Source: Erythrobacter sp. QSSC1-22B (GTDB taxonomy: Bacteria; Pseudomonadota; Alphaproteobacteria; Sphingomonadales; Sphingomonadaceae). Taken from it: DNA of 64,000 bases. The translations under genes were made by a program, and so were the position numbers. Shown piece after piece: positions 19,337 through 30,383 of this stretch; position 1 is the first letter of the stretch; each line of letters opens with the position of its first letter. The DNA lies in assembly GCF_001678665.1 (NCBI RefSeq), contig NZ_LZRP01000005.1, forward strand, positions 124,001 through 188,000, given 5' to 3'. The notes under the pieces were generated by a model, which was not told the DNA's origin, made no database searches, and saw only the letters and a program-made list of their open reading frames with translations.

Positions 19337-21214
19337 GTGCTGAAATCCATGAAAATTCCGCGAAAACTGGGGCTATCCTTCCTCGCGATCTGCGCGACCG
19401 CGGCGATCGTTATGCTGGTGTTCTTCGTCAATATTTCGTCGATCCGCAGCGCAACCGATGCCAACAATCTGAGCCAATCGATCTACGCCAAGGCGCTCGC
19501 GCTGGAGACCGCGCTGCTGCGCCAGAACAGCCAGATGCGCGGCTTCATCGTCACCGGCGACGAAGCCTACCTCAAATCCTATTACGAGGGGCGCGACGAC
19601 TACGACCGAACCACCATCGAACTCGAAGAGATACTGACCAATCCTACGATGGAAGCAGCCCTCCTGACGTCGCGTGAAGAAACGCTCAAATGGCGCGAGG
19701 ACTGGAGCGATCGTCTGATTGCAATGGTGCAGGCAGGCCAGCGCGAGGAAGCTGCCGCCGAGGCGCGAAACGCCGGCAAGGCGGTGCTGACCAGCGCGGC
19801 AGTACTTCCCCTGCGCGACATCAAGGACGCCGAGACAGCGCAAATCGAACAGAACAGTGAAAGCCAGGAAGCGGCAATCGCATCTGCCCTCGTGGTGCTG
19901 ATCTTTGGTGGCATCGCGCTGATCGGGATCGCCATCACCCTCGCGATCATCTTGACGCGATTGATTGCCCGCCCGGTGACCGAATTGACCCGGACGATGG
20001 CCGATCTTGCTGCGGGCAAGAACGAGGTCGCTGTTCCCGATACCGACCGTGGGGACGAATTGGGTGACATGGCGCTCGCGGTTCTCGTGTTCCGAGACGC
20101 ATCGGTCGCCAAGCAGGCCACCGATGCAGCCAATGCCCGCGCCGAGGCGGAGCAGAAGATGGTTGTCGAGACCATTTCCGAACGTCTCTCGGAGCTCGCC
20201 GGGGGCAATCTCACGGCCAGGATCGAGCAGGATTTTCCCGAGAGCTACACCGCCGTCAAGACCAACTTCAACGCCGCCGTGGCCGCCCTGCGCGACCTGA
20301 TCGGCTCGGTGATGGAAACGACCTCGAGCATCCGCACCGGATCGGACGAGATCGCCCAGGCCTCGGAAGATCTGGCGCGCCGGACCGAAGCAAATGCCGC
20401 CAGTCTCGAGCAGACCGCTGCCGCCGTCACCCAGATGGACGAACGCCTCAAGGCCACGGCTGCAGCGGCTTCGAGCACGGTCCAGCGCGCCGACGAGGCA
20501 ATCGGCACCGTGACCCAAGGCCGCACCACTGCCGACCAGGCGGTCGAAGCCATGAGCCGCGTAGGGGAAAGTGCCAAAGGCATCGACAGCGTCATCGAAG
20601 GCCTGGACAAGATCGCCTTCCAGACGCGGGTCCTCGCAATGAACGCCGCCGTGGAAGCGGGGCGCGCGGGCGAGGCGGGGCGCGGTTTCGCCGTGGTCGC
20701 CGACCTCGTCAGCGCTTTGGCCATGCGCTCCGAAGAGGAAGCCGCTCGCGCCCGCGACCAGCTCACCGCGACGCAGAGCGATGTAACTGCCGCCGTAGAA
20801 ATGGTTCAGAAGGTCGATGGTGCGCTCGAGGACATCGCCGGCGATGTCGCGGAGGTGCATGAGTTGCTCGCTCGCATCGCACAGGACAATCAGGCGCAGT
20901 CGACGGCAATCACCGAAATCAGCACAGCGATCGGCAGCATGGATCAAGCGACCCAGCAGAATGCGGCGATGGTGGAGGAAACCTCCGCCGCGGCGCGCAA
21001 TCTCAATACCGAGGTCGAGTCTCTCGCCGAAAAGGCCGGCCACTTCCAGCTCGAGAATGGAGCGGCGAAGCGTCCCGCAAGAATTGCGGAGCAGCCGGTG
21101 AAACGGTCGAACGGCTATGTCTCGCCCGTGAAGCCGTTGCCGATTGCCGCGATGGCGAAAGCCAATGGCAATGGCGCGCTGCACGCGCAAGCGGCAGACT
21201 GGAAAGACTTCTAG
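19337..21214 (+). CDS. Methyl-accepting chemotaxis protein with atypical signalling tip
   Basis: A membrane chemoreceptor of about 625 residues. It has a transmembrane helix ([17 protein letters not shown]), a periplasmic CHASE3-like helical domain, a second transmembrane helix near 200-220, a HAMP region and the long cytoplasmic coiled coil. The kinase-contact tip reads [21 protein letters not shown], where the usual tip has QTN and EAARAGE. A GTG at 19337 with GAGAGG upstream gives [12 protein letters not shown]; the internal ATG at 19349 is the alternative. It lies near flagellin and convergent with an MFS gene, and should feed into a Che pathway encoded partly at the right end of the window. 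Confidence 0.9.
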   Translation: MLKSMKIPRKLGLSFLAICATAAIVMLVFFVNISSIRSATDANNLSQSIYAKALALETALLRQNSQMRGFIVTGDEAYLKSYYEGRDDYDRTTIELEEILTNPTMEAALLTSREETLKWREDWSDRLIAMVQAGQREEAAAEARNAGKAVLTSAAVLPLRDIKDAETAQIEQNSESQEAAIASALVVLIFGGIALIGIAITLAIILTRLIARPVTELTRTMADLAAGKNEVAVPDTDRGDELGDMALAVLVFRDASVAKQATDAANARAEAEQKMVVETISERLSELAGGNLTARIEQDFPESYTAVKTNFNAAVAALRDLIGSVMETTSSIRTGSDEIAQASEDLARRTEANAASLEQTAAAVTQMDERLKATAAAASSTVQRADEAIGTVTQGRTTADQAVEAMSRVGESAKGIDSVIEGLDKIAFQTRVLAMNAAVEAGRAGEAGRGFAVVADLVSALAMRSEEEAARARDQLTATQSDVTAAVEMVQKVDGALEDIAGDVAEVHELLARIAQDNQAQSTAITEISTAIGSMDQATQQNAAMVEETSAAARNLNTEVESLAEKAGHFQLENGAAKRPARIAEQPVKRSNGYVSPVKPLPIAAMAKANGNGALHAQAADWKDF

Positions 21215-21242
21215 CCCACGTTTCTGCTCGGTGCCTTCCTCT

Positions 21243-22523
21243 CTATTCCGCTTCGCGCGGGATCGAGAGGTAGGCCGCCAGCGCGACCACCAAGCCACCC
21301 GCTGCCAAGGTCAGCGCCAGATCGTACGACAGTGTGGCATCGTAAAGCATTCCGAAGCCGACCACGCCCAGAGCCGTGCCGAGAAGCGAGATCGTCAGCA
21401 GCATTCCGAACATCAGGCCGAATTCGTCGCGGTCGAAATGGCGACCGACGAAATAGCCTATCGCATCCAGTTCGAGGCCCTGCATCAATCCGACGCAGAC
21501 GATTCCCATGATCACCATCCATCCCGGCGCGCCGGAATAGAACATCAGGCATCCGGCGGCGGCCGCCATGGTTACGACGGCCGCCACATAGCGGGCGTCG
21601 GTGCGATCGAACAACCATCCGATCCCGATCCGCGCGATGAGCACGACTACGGAATACATCGCGATCAGCGGAGCGGTTCGCTCGATCCCGTTGTGCCGCA
21701 GGAGCGGTTCGAGCTGGGTCAGGATTCCCGAGGTCGGGATATTGGTTACGAAGACTGCCAAGGCGAGCGCGATGAAACTGCGACTGCGCAGCGAGGCCCA
21801 GATCTTCGAACGGCTCGCAGGGGCGGATCGCTCGATAGCGGCGAGCGAACCGAGCGCGCCCGTGCCGCTTTCTTCATGTAGCTCGGCTTCGGAAACCTCA
21901 TTTTCGGCTACCCTGTCCTTCAGGCCAACCAGAATGACAGGTGCCCCCAGAAAGGCGGCAAGCGCAGCGAGAGTGAGCAACCCGCCCTCGGGGCCATATT
22001 GCCAGATCATATGCGCAATCAGCGGGGTAAACAGCAGCGCGCCGATCGAGGCGCCCGCCGCCATGATCCCCAGCGCCTGCCCGCGGGCGCGCTCGAACCA
22101 GCCGGTTACTGCGCGGGAAAATGTCATTCCCGTCGCGCCGGGTGCGACGATCCCGAACAGGGCGGAGAGCAGGACGAAATGGATATAGGGGCCCGGCATT
22201 TGCGACATGACGGCGAAAACCGCGGCGATCATCACGAAGCTGATCGCTGCGATGATCCGGGCGCCAAAGCGATCGGTCAGCCGACCGATCAGCGGCGCGG
22301 TGAGCGAACCGAGCAGGCCGAGTGCGGCGCCCATGGCGATATCGCCGCGGCTCCAGCCGTATTGTTCGGAGAGCGGAATGACGAACAGGCTCGAGGTGTA
22401 GAAATAGAGGCCCGCCCCGGTGGCCATCCCCACATGCGCGCTCGCCACCACCGAGCCGCCGCGCTGCCATTCCTGGAGAGCGGTGGGTCTTGCAGCGAAC
22501 AGGGACGTTGGCTGCCGGTTCAT
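21243..22523 (-). CDS. MFS permease (monocarboxylate-porter-like)
   Basis: A 426-residue major facilitator with about twelve hydrophobic helices and a charged central loop (about residues 205-235). The loop between helices 2 and 3 has GRLTDRFGAR, the family signature. The overall look (YGWSRGDIAMG near helix 1) resembles the oxalate/formate and monocarboxylate porters of proteobacteria. The substrate is not predictable. It is convergent with the chemoreceptor, with under 30 bases between the stops, and has no operon partner. Confidence 0.85.
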   Translation of the reverse strand: MNRQPTSLFAARPTALQEWQRGGSVVASAHVGMATGAGLYFYTSSLFVIPLSEQYGWSRGDIAMGAALGLLGSLTAPLIGRLTDRFGARIIAAISFVMIAAVFAVMSQMPGPYIHFVLLSALFGIVAPGATGMTFSRAVTGWFERARGQALGIMAAGASIGALLFTPLIAHMIWQYGPEGGLLTLAALAAFLGAPVILVGLKDRVAENEVSEAELHEESGTGALGSLAAIERSAPASRSKIWASLRSRSFIALALAVFVTNIPTSGILTQLEPLLRHNGIERTAPLIAMYSVVVLIARIGIGWLFDRTDARYVAAVVTMAAAAGCLMFYSGAPGWMVIMGIVCVGLMQGLELDAIGYFVGRHFDRDEFGLMFGMLLTISLLGTALGVVGFGMLYDATLSYDLALTLAAGGLVVALAAYLSIPREAE

Positions 22524-22696
22524 TGCCCGGCAGGCTCGATTGTCAAAGGCAAGCCTGTCGCTCCCGCTCCGTCAGCCAATTGCCGAGCCGGGCTCGACTG
22601 CACTCTTGTGCTTCATTTTCAGGCTAAACCGGCAACCTTGGTTGGGCAAGGCGAAGGGCAGGGGCGGCGCAAACAATGGATGGGGGTCTCCGAACA

Positions 22697-22736
22697 TCAA
22701 AAGGAAAGGCCCGCCGCCCCAGGGGGACGACGGACC
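22697..22736 (-). terminator. Strong terminator downstream of flagellin
   Basis: On the minus strand a 13-bp GC-rich stem (including three G-U pairs) with a tight loop is followed by TTTCCTTTT. It starts 28 bases after the flagellin stop codon. A strong terminator fits a highly expressed single gene. Confidence 0.88.
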
Positions 22737-22763
22737 TCGCCGCGTTCGATTGCTGTCTCGGGA

Positions 22764-23588
22764 TTAACGAAGCAGCGAAAGGACGTTCTGCTGGCTCTGG
22801 TTGGCCTGTGCGAGCATGGCGCCCGAAGCCTGGCTGAGGATCTGCGCCTTGGCGAGAGCGGTCGTTTCGGCCGAATAATCGGTGTCTTCGATCCGCGAAC
22901 GCGCGTCGGTCAGGTTCGTGATGTTGTTGTTGAGGTTGTTCACCGCAGAATCCAGCTGGTTCTGCGACGCACCGAGCCCGGCACGCGTGCTCGAGATAGT
23001 GGAGATGGCATCGTCGAATGTCGCAAGATCCGCACCAGCGGCAGCAAGCGCCGTCACGTCGACAGCAGCGGCAGCCACGATCGTGGCTTCTGCGGTCAGA
23101 TTCACCGACAGGTCGAGCGTCACGGTGTCAGCCGCATTGGCGCCCGCCTGGATGCTGACTGCGCCGGCCGAGCCGTCGAACAGCTTCTGCCCGTTGAATT
23201 CGCTGTTCGTCAGCACGCTGGAGATTTGCGTGTTGAGAGCGGTCATTTCGGAGGCGATGTTGGTCAGGTCGTCGGCCGAGTAGGTGCCGTTGGAGGCCTG
23301 GACGGTCAGCTCGCGCTGACGCTGCAGCATGTTGGTTACTTCGTTGAGCGCGCCTTCGGCGGTCTGCGCCATCGAGATGCCGTCGTTGGCGTTGCGAATG
23401 CCCTGGCTCATGCCCTTGACCTGCGAGGTCATCGAGGTGGCGATGGCGAGGCCGGCCGCGTCGTCCTTGGCGGAGTTGAGGCGCTTGCCGGTCGACAGGC
23501 GTTCCATGGCGGTTGCAAGCGCCTTGCCGGCGGTGTTCGAAGCGTTGGAGGCCTTCAGTGCCCCGATGTTGGTATTGATGACATTCAT
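22764..23588 (-). CDS. fliC: Flagellin
   Basis: A 274-residue flagellin, the subunit of the filament. The conserved N-terminal D0/D1 region (MNVINTNIGALKA, ERLSTGKRLNSAKDDAAG) and C-terminal region (ARSRIEDTDYSAETTALAKAQ, SLLR end) are complete. The central variable domain is very short, and the total length is typical of small alphaproteobacterial flagellins. It has no signal peptide, being exported by the flagellar secretion system with help from FliS (encoded at 38.2 kb). It is monocistronic with a strong terminator. No clear FliA or sigma-54 promoter was found in the 220 bases upstream. Confidence 0.97.
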   Translation of the reverse strand: MNVINTNIGALKASNASNTAGKALATAMERLSTGKRLNSAKDDAAGLAIATSMTSQVKGMSQGIRNANDGISMAQTAEGALNEVTNMLQRQRELTVQASNGTYSADDLTNIASEMTALNTQISSVLTNSEFNGQKLFDGSAGAVSIQAGANAADTVTLDLSVNLTAEATIVAAAAVDVTALAAAGADLATFDDAISTISSTRAGLGASQNQLDSAVNNLNNNITNLTDARSRIEDTDYSAETTALAKAQILSQASGAMLAQANQSQQNVLSLLR

Positions 23589-23809
23589 GACAATTATCCC
23601 TCTTGGTCTACGATCACTGCCCCTGGTCAGGATGCGGCAGCCGATAACCAGACCGACCGGTTCGGGCAGGAATTAAGGGAAAAATCGTTTCGGCCGCAGG
23701 GTTCCGTTAACCATATCCGTAATTCTACGGGGTCTAAATTTATCCATTTGTTCGACGTCCCGGGTGCAATTGACCTCCCGTCGGTAAGACATGCCACCAG
23801 GGGGCAGTG

Positions 23810-25071
<1,262 letters not shown>

Positions 25072-25075
<4 letters not shown>

Positions 25076-25437
25076 ACCCCGTAGGCGGCATGGGCGGAGG
25101 CGGATCGATCGACCAGATCATCGCGCTGCGCCAGCAGATCATCGATCGTTCGAAAGTCCTGCAGGAACTGCACGAAGCCAAGCCGGCATCTCCGGTCGAA
25201 GGCGCGGCGCCGCAGGGGGCAAACTTCGGGGATTCGCTGCGCAGCGCACTCGACAATGTGAACTCGACACAGGCGCGCGCCAGCGGAATTACCGAAGCCT
25301 ACGAGCGCGGCGAAGTGACCGATATCGCCAAGGTGATGCTGGCCCGGCAGGAAGCCGGTGTCGCCTTCGAGGCAACCCTCCAGGTGCGCAACAAGCTGTT
25401 GTCTGCGTACCAGGAAACCATGCGGATGGGCATCTAA
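25072..25437 (+). CDS. fliE: Flagellar hook-basal body protein FliE
   Basis: A 121-residue FliE that joins the MS ring to the rod. The C-terminal part (QEAGVAFEATLQVRNKLLSAYQETMRMGI) is the conserved FliE ending. The ATG overlaps the stop of the upstream activator gene, so translation is coupled. The N-terminal 30 residues are Gly/Ile-rich and variable. It is first in the fliEFGHIJ run. Confidence 0.93.
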
Positions 25438-25440
25438 GCC

Positions 25441-27051
25441 ATGACCGGACTCGTTCCCACCGCGCCCACCGGCGGCGGCGCGCTCACCATGCTCACAAGC
25501 GGGTCCGGCTCATTCGCCGAACGCGCGCGCGGCTTCGCGGGGCAACCCTCGGTTCGCAAGATGCTGCCGTGGTTCGCCGGTACGGCGGGCCTTGGCCTGC
25601 TGGCGCTGACCTGGGCTACGCTTTCCCCCGCGCCGCAGCGCGTCCTTTACTCCTCGCTCGACGATTCCGGGCGAGCGGGCGTGGTCGCTTCGCTCGATCA
25701 GGCGGGCATTCCCTATGAGATCGACAATGGCTCGGGCACGCTCACCGTCAATGAAGACGATGTCTACCGCGCCCGCATGCTGGTCGCCGCCGATGGCTCG
25801 CTGGCGGCGCCCGCCAGCGGGACCGACCTGATCGACAATCTCCCGATGGGAGCCAGCCGGACGCTTGAGGGCGACCGCTTGCGCGCTGCGCAGGAACGCG
25901 AGCTCGTGCTCACCATCATGGAGATCGACGGGGTCGAGGCGGTCCGCGTCCACATCGCCAAGGCCGAGCGTTCGGTCTTTGTGCGCGACGATGTCGCACC
26001 CTCGGCCTCGATCATGGTGCGAATGGCTCCCGGGCGGCAGCTCGCTGACAGCCAGGTGAGCGCGATCACCAACCTTATTGCCGGATCGGTCTCGGGCCTG
26101 GCGATCGATGCGGTCAAGGTCGTCGATCAGCACGGCAAATTGCTGACCCAGGCCCGCGACCCGAACAGCGGCCGGCTCGACTTGCAGGCGCAGATGGAGG
26201 CGAAGCTCAACGCGCAGGTCGATCAATTGCTTGCCCCGATGTTCGGCGACAGCGCCTTCTCCTCGCAGGTCCAGGTCGAACTCAACATGGACGAGGTCAC
26301 CTCGGCCCGTGAAACCTACGACAAGGACGGCTCGGTCCGCCGCGAAACCACGCAGCAATCGCAAAACGTCGCGATGCAGGCTGGCGGCATACCCGGCGTG
26401 CTCGCCAATGCGCCACCCGCCGATCCCGAAGCGCGCCCTGGTGCGCCCGAGGATGCCGCGCAGGAGGAGCCCAACGGCATTGGCGAAAGCAGCGCCACCC
26501 GGGTCTACGAGATGGGCCGCGAGGTATCGGTTTCGAACCTCACCCCCGGATCGATCAAGTATCTATCGGTAGCCGTCGCGATCGATCAGGCAGCGCTGGC
26601 CAAGGCGAGCGCAGCGGATATCGCCAAGGTGAAGGAACTCGTTTCCGCCGCGGTGGGCGCGAGAGTCGATCGTGGCGACCAGGTAACCGTGATGATGCGT
26701 GCCTTCGAGAAGGTCGAGGCCGAAGGCATACCCTTTTACGAAACCAGCTGGTTCGGCATGGCGGTGCGCAATGGCGTGGCCATTCTCGCGGTCCTGCTGG
26801 TCCTGCTTCTGGCGGTCAGGCCGGCAATCAAGGCATTGCGGGGTCCTGCTGCGGGCAATCGGGACGCCGAGGGTGGCGATGGAACGCTTGCCCTGGCTGG
26901 ATCCTCGCAAGCGCTCGTCCCCTACGACCGGGAGGCGCTCGATAGCCAGATCGAACTCGCCCAGCGGATTGCGCGCGAAAATCCCGACGATGCCGTCCTC
27001 GCCTTGCGACGCCTGCTTGCCGAAGACGCCAGAGCGGGGGAAGCGGCATGA
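25441..27051 (+). CDS. fliF: Flagellar MS-ring protein FliF
   Basis: A 536-residue inner-membrane ring protein. It has a first transmembrane helix near 41-60 (WFAGTAGLGLLALTW), periplasmic ring-building domains (VRVHIAKAERSVF), a second helix near 440-458 (AILAVLLVLLLAV) and a cytoplasmic tail for FliG binding. It starts three bases after the fliE stop and its stop overlaps fliG. It forms the base on which export gate and rotor assemble. Confidence 0.96.
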   Translation: MTGLVPTAPTGGGALTMLTSGSGSFAERARGFAGQPSVRKMLPWFAGTAGLGLLALTWATLSPAPQRVLYSSLDDSGRAGVVASLDQAGIPYEIDNGSGTLTVNEDDVYRARMLVAADGSLAAPASGTDLIDNLPMGASRTLEGDRLRAAQERELVLTIMEIDGVEAVRVHIAKAERSVFVRDDVAPSASIMVRMAPGRQLADSQVSAITNLIAGSVSGLAIDAVKVVDQHGKLLTQARDPNSGRLDLQAQMEAKLNAQVDQLLAPMFGDSAFSSQVQVELNMDEVTSARETYDKDGSVRRETTQQSQNVAMQAGGIPGVLANAPPADPEARPGAPEDAAQEEPNGIGESSATRVYEMGREVSVSNLTPGSIKYLSVAVAIDQAALAKASAADIAKVKELVSAAVGARVDRGDQVTVMMRAFEKVEAEGIPFYETSWFGMAVRNGVAILAVLLVLLLAVRPAIKALRGPAAGNRDAEGGDGTLALAGSSQALVPYDREALDSQIELAQRIARENPDDAVLALRRLLAEDARAGEAA

Positions 27052-28067
27052 GCCTGACCACCCCCCTGCCGCTCGGCGGCACCGACAAGGCGGCGATCAT
27101 GGTGATGCTGCTCGCCGAGGAGGATGCTTCCAAGATTCTCTCGCAACTGACCCCGGACGAACTGCGCCAGCTTGCGGGAACGATGTGTGGCATCGGCGAG
27201 GTACAACCCCAGTCGATCATCGACGCCATTTCGGGCTTCTCCCGCTCGACCGAAGGCAGCGGCATTGGCGAGCATGGCCGCGTGGCCAGCGTCCGACGCC
27301 TGCTCGAGGGCGCAGTGGGTGAGGTGAAAACCGAAAACCTCATGCGCCAGATCGCCCCGGGATCGGAAGACGAAGGTCAGCCGGCGCTGGGCCTGTTACG
27401 CTGGCTTGATCCGCAGATCATCGGCGAGATGCTCGCCGACGAACACCCGCAAGCGATTGCAGTGCTGCTGCTCCAGCTCGATACCGAAGTGGCGGCGGCC
27501 GCGCTTGCGGCCTTGCCCGAGCATCTGCACACCCCGGTGCTCCACCGCGTCGCGCGGCTCGGACCCGTTTCACGTCAGGCGATCTCCATTCTCGAACAGA
27601 CGCTCAACGCCAAGATAGAGAAGCTTCACGGCACGATCCCGCTATCCATGGGCGGCATCAAGCGGGCGGCCGAAATCATCAACCGCTCGCACCGTAGCGT
27701 CGAGAAGCGCGTGATCCCGTCGATCGGCAAGGTCGACAAGAAGCTCGCCAAGGAACTCGAGAACGAGATGTTCAAGTTCGAGCATCTGTTTACGCTCGAT
27801 GTGAAGATGACCGGTGTCCTGCTGCGCGAGATCGAGAACGACACGCTGATCCTGGCGCTCAAGGGCATCGAGGCCGAACAGCGCGAACAGTTCTTCGGCG
27901 CCATGTCCTCGCGCGCGGCAGACGGGTTGCGCGACGATATCGAAGGCCGCGGCCGGGTAAAGAAATCCGAGGTCGAACAGGCCCAGAAGGACGTGGTGGC
28001 GATCGCCAAGCGGCTGATGGCCGACGGCGAGATTATCATGGGCGATGGCGACGAGGACTATGTCTAG
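27048..28067 (+). CDS. fliG: Flagellar motor switch protein FliG
   Basis: A 339-residue rotor protein with the N-terminal FliF-binding, middle (EHPQAIAVLL, with the EHPQ motif) and C-terminal torque domains. The C-terminal helix region carries the charged residues that face MotA (LLREIENDTLILALKG). The ATG overlaps the fliF stop, and the end overlaps the fliH start. Length is normal for the family. Confidence 0.96.
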   Translation: MSLTTPLPLGGTDKAAIMVMLLAEEDASKILSQLTPDELRQLAGTMCGIGEVQPQSIIDAISGFSRSTEGSGIGEHGRVASVRRLLEGAVGEVKTENLMRQIAPGSEDEGQPALGLLRWLDPQIIGEMLADEHPQAIAVLLLQLDTEVAAAALAALPEHLHTPVLHRVARLGPVSRQAISILEQTLNAKIEKLHGTIPLSMGGIKRAAEIINRSHRSVEKRVIPSIGKVDKKLAKELENEMFKFEHLFTLDVKMTGVLLREIENDTLILALKGIEAEQREQFFGAMSSRAADGLRDDIEGRGRVKKSEVEQAQKDVVAIAKRLMADGEIIMGDGDEDYV

Positions 28068-28635
28068 AATAGCCTATTCCGCTCTCGGCAAGCCCGGTGG
28101 TTTCACCCCAAGCGCTCGCTATGCGCGGGTCGTTGTCGACGAAGCTTTGCCCGTTCCGGTCGATACCGCGGCCGAGGCCTATCGCAGCGGTTTCGAAGAC
28201 GGCCAGATCTCGGCCAAGGCAGATGCCGAAGCCCAGCTCGCCCGCGAACGCGCGGAGCGCGCGCAGATCGAACTCGCCTTTGCGCGCTTCGACGTGGAGA
28301 GCGCGCAGACGCTGCGCGAAACCTTGCGCGCCACCGTCCATGCGCTCTGCGACGACGCGGTTTTGCCGCTCGCGCTCGATAGCCAAGCGCTTGCCAGCCG
28401 GATTGAAGTGGCCGCGGCAATGCTCCAGCGCAAGCACGACCAGCGGATCATCCATATCCACCCCGAAGACCTTGCGCTGGTGCGCGACAACGTCCCGCCC
28501 GAACTCGAACTGCGGCCCGATGCGACGATCGAACGCGGCGGTTTGCGTGTCGAAACCGACGATGGCGGGGTCGAGGACGGCCCGCAGCAGTGGCGCCGTG
28601 CGATCGCCGAAGCATTCGACTCATGCGCGCCCTGA
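28060..28635 (+). CDS. fliH: Flagellar export ATPase regulator FliH
   Basis: A FliH-like protein of about 191 residues that links the FliI ATPase to the rotor. It has a charged coiled-coil middle (about 55-95) and a C-terminal region with ALVRDNVPPELEL and PDATIERGGLRVETDDG, typical of FliH/YscL. The ATG at 28060 lies after GAGG and overlaps the fliG stop; an upstream ATG at 28045 is possible. Low sequence conservation is normal for FliH, and position between fliG and fliI supports the call. Confidence 0.88.
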   Translation: MSRIAYSALGKPGGFTPSARYARVVVDEALPVPVDTAAEAYRSGFEDGQISAKADAEAQLARERAERAQIELAFARFDVESAQTLRETLRATVHALCDDAVLPLALDSQALASRIEVAAAMLQRKHDQRIIHIHPEDLALVRDNVPPELELRPDATIERGGLRVETDDGGVEDGPQQWRRAIAEAFDSCAP

Positions 28636-29954
28636 TCGACTCCGTACTGACCGAGGCCGCTATGGCTCCGCTCGATCTGGCCCCGCGCCGTTTCGGGCGA
28701 GTGGTGGCCTGCGACGGCGGGCTGATCGAGGTCTCGGGGCTGGGCGTGCCGATCGGCAGCCTGTGCCGGATCGCGCAGGGCAACAGCACCGAACACCGCG
28801 CCGAGACCATCGGCTTCCGCAACGGCCACACCATGATGATGATGCTCGGCGATACCGTCCTGCTGCGCCCCGGCGCGGTGGTGCGGCCCGAAGGGCAGCC
28901 GGGCATGCTCTATGTCGGCGAGGAATTTCTCGGGCGTGCCGTGGATGGCTCGGGCAGTCCGATCGATGGGCGCGGACCGGTCGGATCGACCATTGCCTGG
29001 CCCGCGGGCGGGCACCGCGTCAGCGCGCTCGACCGTTCGCGCGTAACCGAACCTTTCGACAGCGGGATTCGCTCGCTCAACGCGCTGACCACTTTCGGGG
29101 TTGGGCAGCGGATCGGGATCATGGCCGGTTCGGGCGTCGGCAAATCCGTGCTGATGGACATGATCGTCGAGGGCGCGCAGGCGGATGCCGTCGTGGTCGG
29201 CCTGATCGGTGAACGCGCCCGCGAAGTCTCCGATTTCGTCGGTCGCCATATGTCGGGACCGCGCGCCGCCGCCACCGCGATCGTCGCGGTCCCCGCGGAC
29301 CATGCCGCCAATCTGCGGATGCGCGGTGCGTTGCTTGCAACTTCGCTGGCAGAACATCTGCGCAGTCAGGGCAAGCGCGTCCTGCTGATCCTCGACAGCC
29401 TGACCCGCGTCGCGCATGCCGCGCGCGAAATCGGGATTCTTTTACGCGAGCCCGGCGCGGCGCGGGGCTACCCGCCATCCGCACTCGCCACCATCACCAA
29501 GCTGATCGAGCGCGCGGGCAATTCCGGGGAAACCGGCGGCGCAGTGACCGGGGTTTATACGGTCCTCGCCGATGGCGACGACCAGAACGATCCGGTCGTC
29601 GACACCGCTCGCGCGATCCTCGACGGACATATCGTGCTCTCGCGCGAGATCGCGCAGCGCGGCCAATATCCCGCAGTCGACGTCGGCGCTTCGCTCAGCC
29701 GGGTGATGAACGATATCGTTTCGCCCGAACATGCGAAGGCCGCGCGACGGTTTCGGGCGTTGAGCGCCACCTATGAGGCAAACCGCGACCTCGTCATGAT
29801 GGGCGCCTATCGCAAGGGCACCGATGCCCTGCTCGACGAGGCGATCGCGCTCAATCCGAAGATGGTCGATTTTCTCTCCCAGGAAGTCGGCAGCCATGTC
29901 GATATCGCTACGGCGGCAAATGCCATGAACGAGCTCGTCGCCGGTGAAAATTGA
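28623..29954 (+). CDS. fliI: Flagellar export ATPase FliI
   Basis: A 443-residue F1-like ATPase that unloads export substrates at the flagellar gate. It has Walker A GSGVGKSVL near 168, Walker B RVLLILDSLTR near 250, and the family stretch REPGAARGYPPS. The ATG at 28623 overlaps the fliH stop and is preferred over an upstream GTG that would extend the protein by eleven residues. Downstream it overlaps fliJ. Confidence 0.96.
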   Translation: MRALIDSVLTEAAMAPLDLAPRRFGRVVACDGGLIEVSGLGVPIGSLCRIAQGNSTEHRAETIGFRNGHTMMMMLGDTVLLRPGAVVRPEGQPGMLYVGEEFLGRAVDGSGSPIDGRGPVGSTIAWPAGGHRVSALDRSRVTEPFDSGIRSLNALTTFGVGQRIGIMAGSGVGKSVLMDMIVEGAQADAVVVGLIGERAREVSDFVGRHMSGPRAAATAIVAVPADHAANLRMRGALLATSLAEHLRSQGKRVLLILDSLTRVAHAAREIGILLREPGAARGYPPSALATITKLIERAGNSGETGGAVTGVYTVLADGDDQNDPVVDTARAILDGHIVLSREIAQRGQYPAVDVGASLSRVMNDIVSPEHAKAARRFRALSATYEANRDLVMMGAYRKGTDALLDEAIALNPKMVDFLSQEVGSHVDIATAANAMNELVAGEN

Positions 29955-30327
29955 TCCTCGAAAACTCAAACGCGCGCGGCTGGTCGAGCGGATCCGGGCC
30001 GTCGAACGCAGCCGCTCCGCGCTCGCCGCGTCGGAGGCCGAGGCGACCCGTCGACGGCTGTTCGGAGTAGCCGAAAGGACTCGTTCGCTCGCAGGCCATT
30101 ATGCAAGGCAGGACGGCGCGATGATCGGTACCGATCTGCGCGGTGCGAAAGCGATGCAGGACCAGCTGCAGCAGCTCTGCGCGCTGAGCGAACAGCATGC
30201 CGAAGAGGCCGAGTTGCGTTCCGAAGCGACCATGGACGAACTCGCAAGCGCGGAGCGCCGCATGCGCCGTGCGGAAGAGGACAGGCGCAGCCTGGCCCGC
30301 GCGATCGTCGCCGATCTGGAGCGCTGA
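29944..30327 (+). CDS. fliJ: Flagellar export chaperone FliJ
   Basis: A 127-residue, almost wholly helical, charged coiled-coil protein, as expected of FliJ, which works with FliI and FlhA in export. It starts with GTG overlapping the fliI stop. Sequence identity in this family is always low; size, coiled coil and gene order give the call. Confidence 0.82.
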   Translation: MKIDPRKLKRARLVERIRAVERSRSALAASEAEATRRRLFGVAERTRSLAGHYARQDGAMIGTDLRGAKAMQDQLQQLCALSEQHAEEAELRSEATMDELASAERRMRRAEEDRRSLARAIVADLER

Positions 30328-30336
30328 GTCCAAGAT

Positions 30337-30352
30337 TGGCACGGTTCTTGAA
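30337..30352 (+). promoter_or_regulatory. Sigma-54 promoter of the fliK operon
   Basis: TGGCAC-GGTTC-TTGAA, with GG and the -12 element at the correct ten-base spacing, lies between fliJ and fliK, 32 bases before the fliK ATG. It splits the fli genes into two transcription units. Confidence 0.85.
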
Positions 30353-30383
30353 GAGAGAGCCGTGAACAACAAACGGACTCACG

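Noticed and set aside
23640..23647. GCCGATAA, an exact match to a sigma-28 -10 element, near flagellin
   Set aside because: It reads rightward, away from fliC, and has no TAAA-type -35 at the right distance. It is probably chance.
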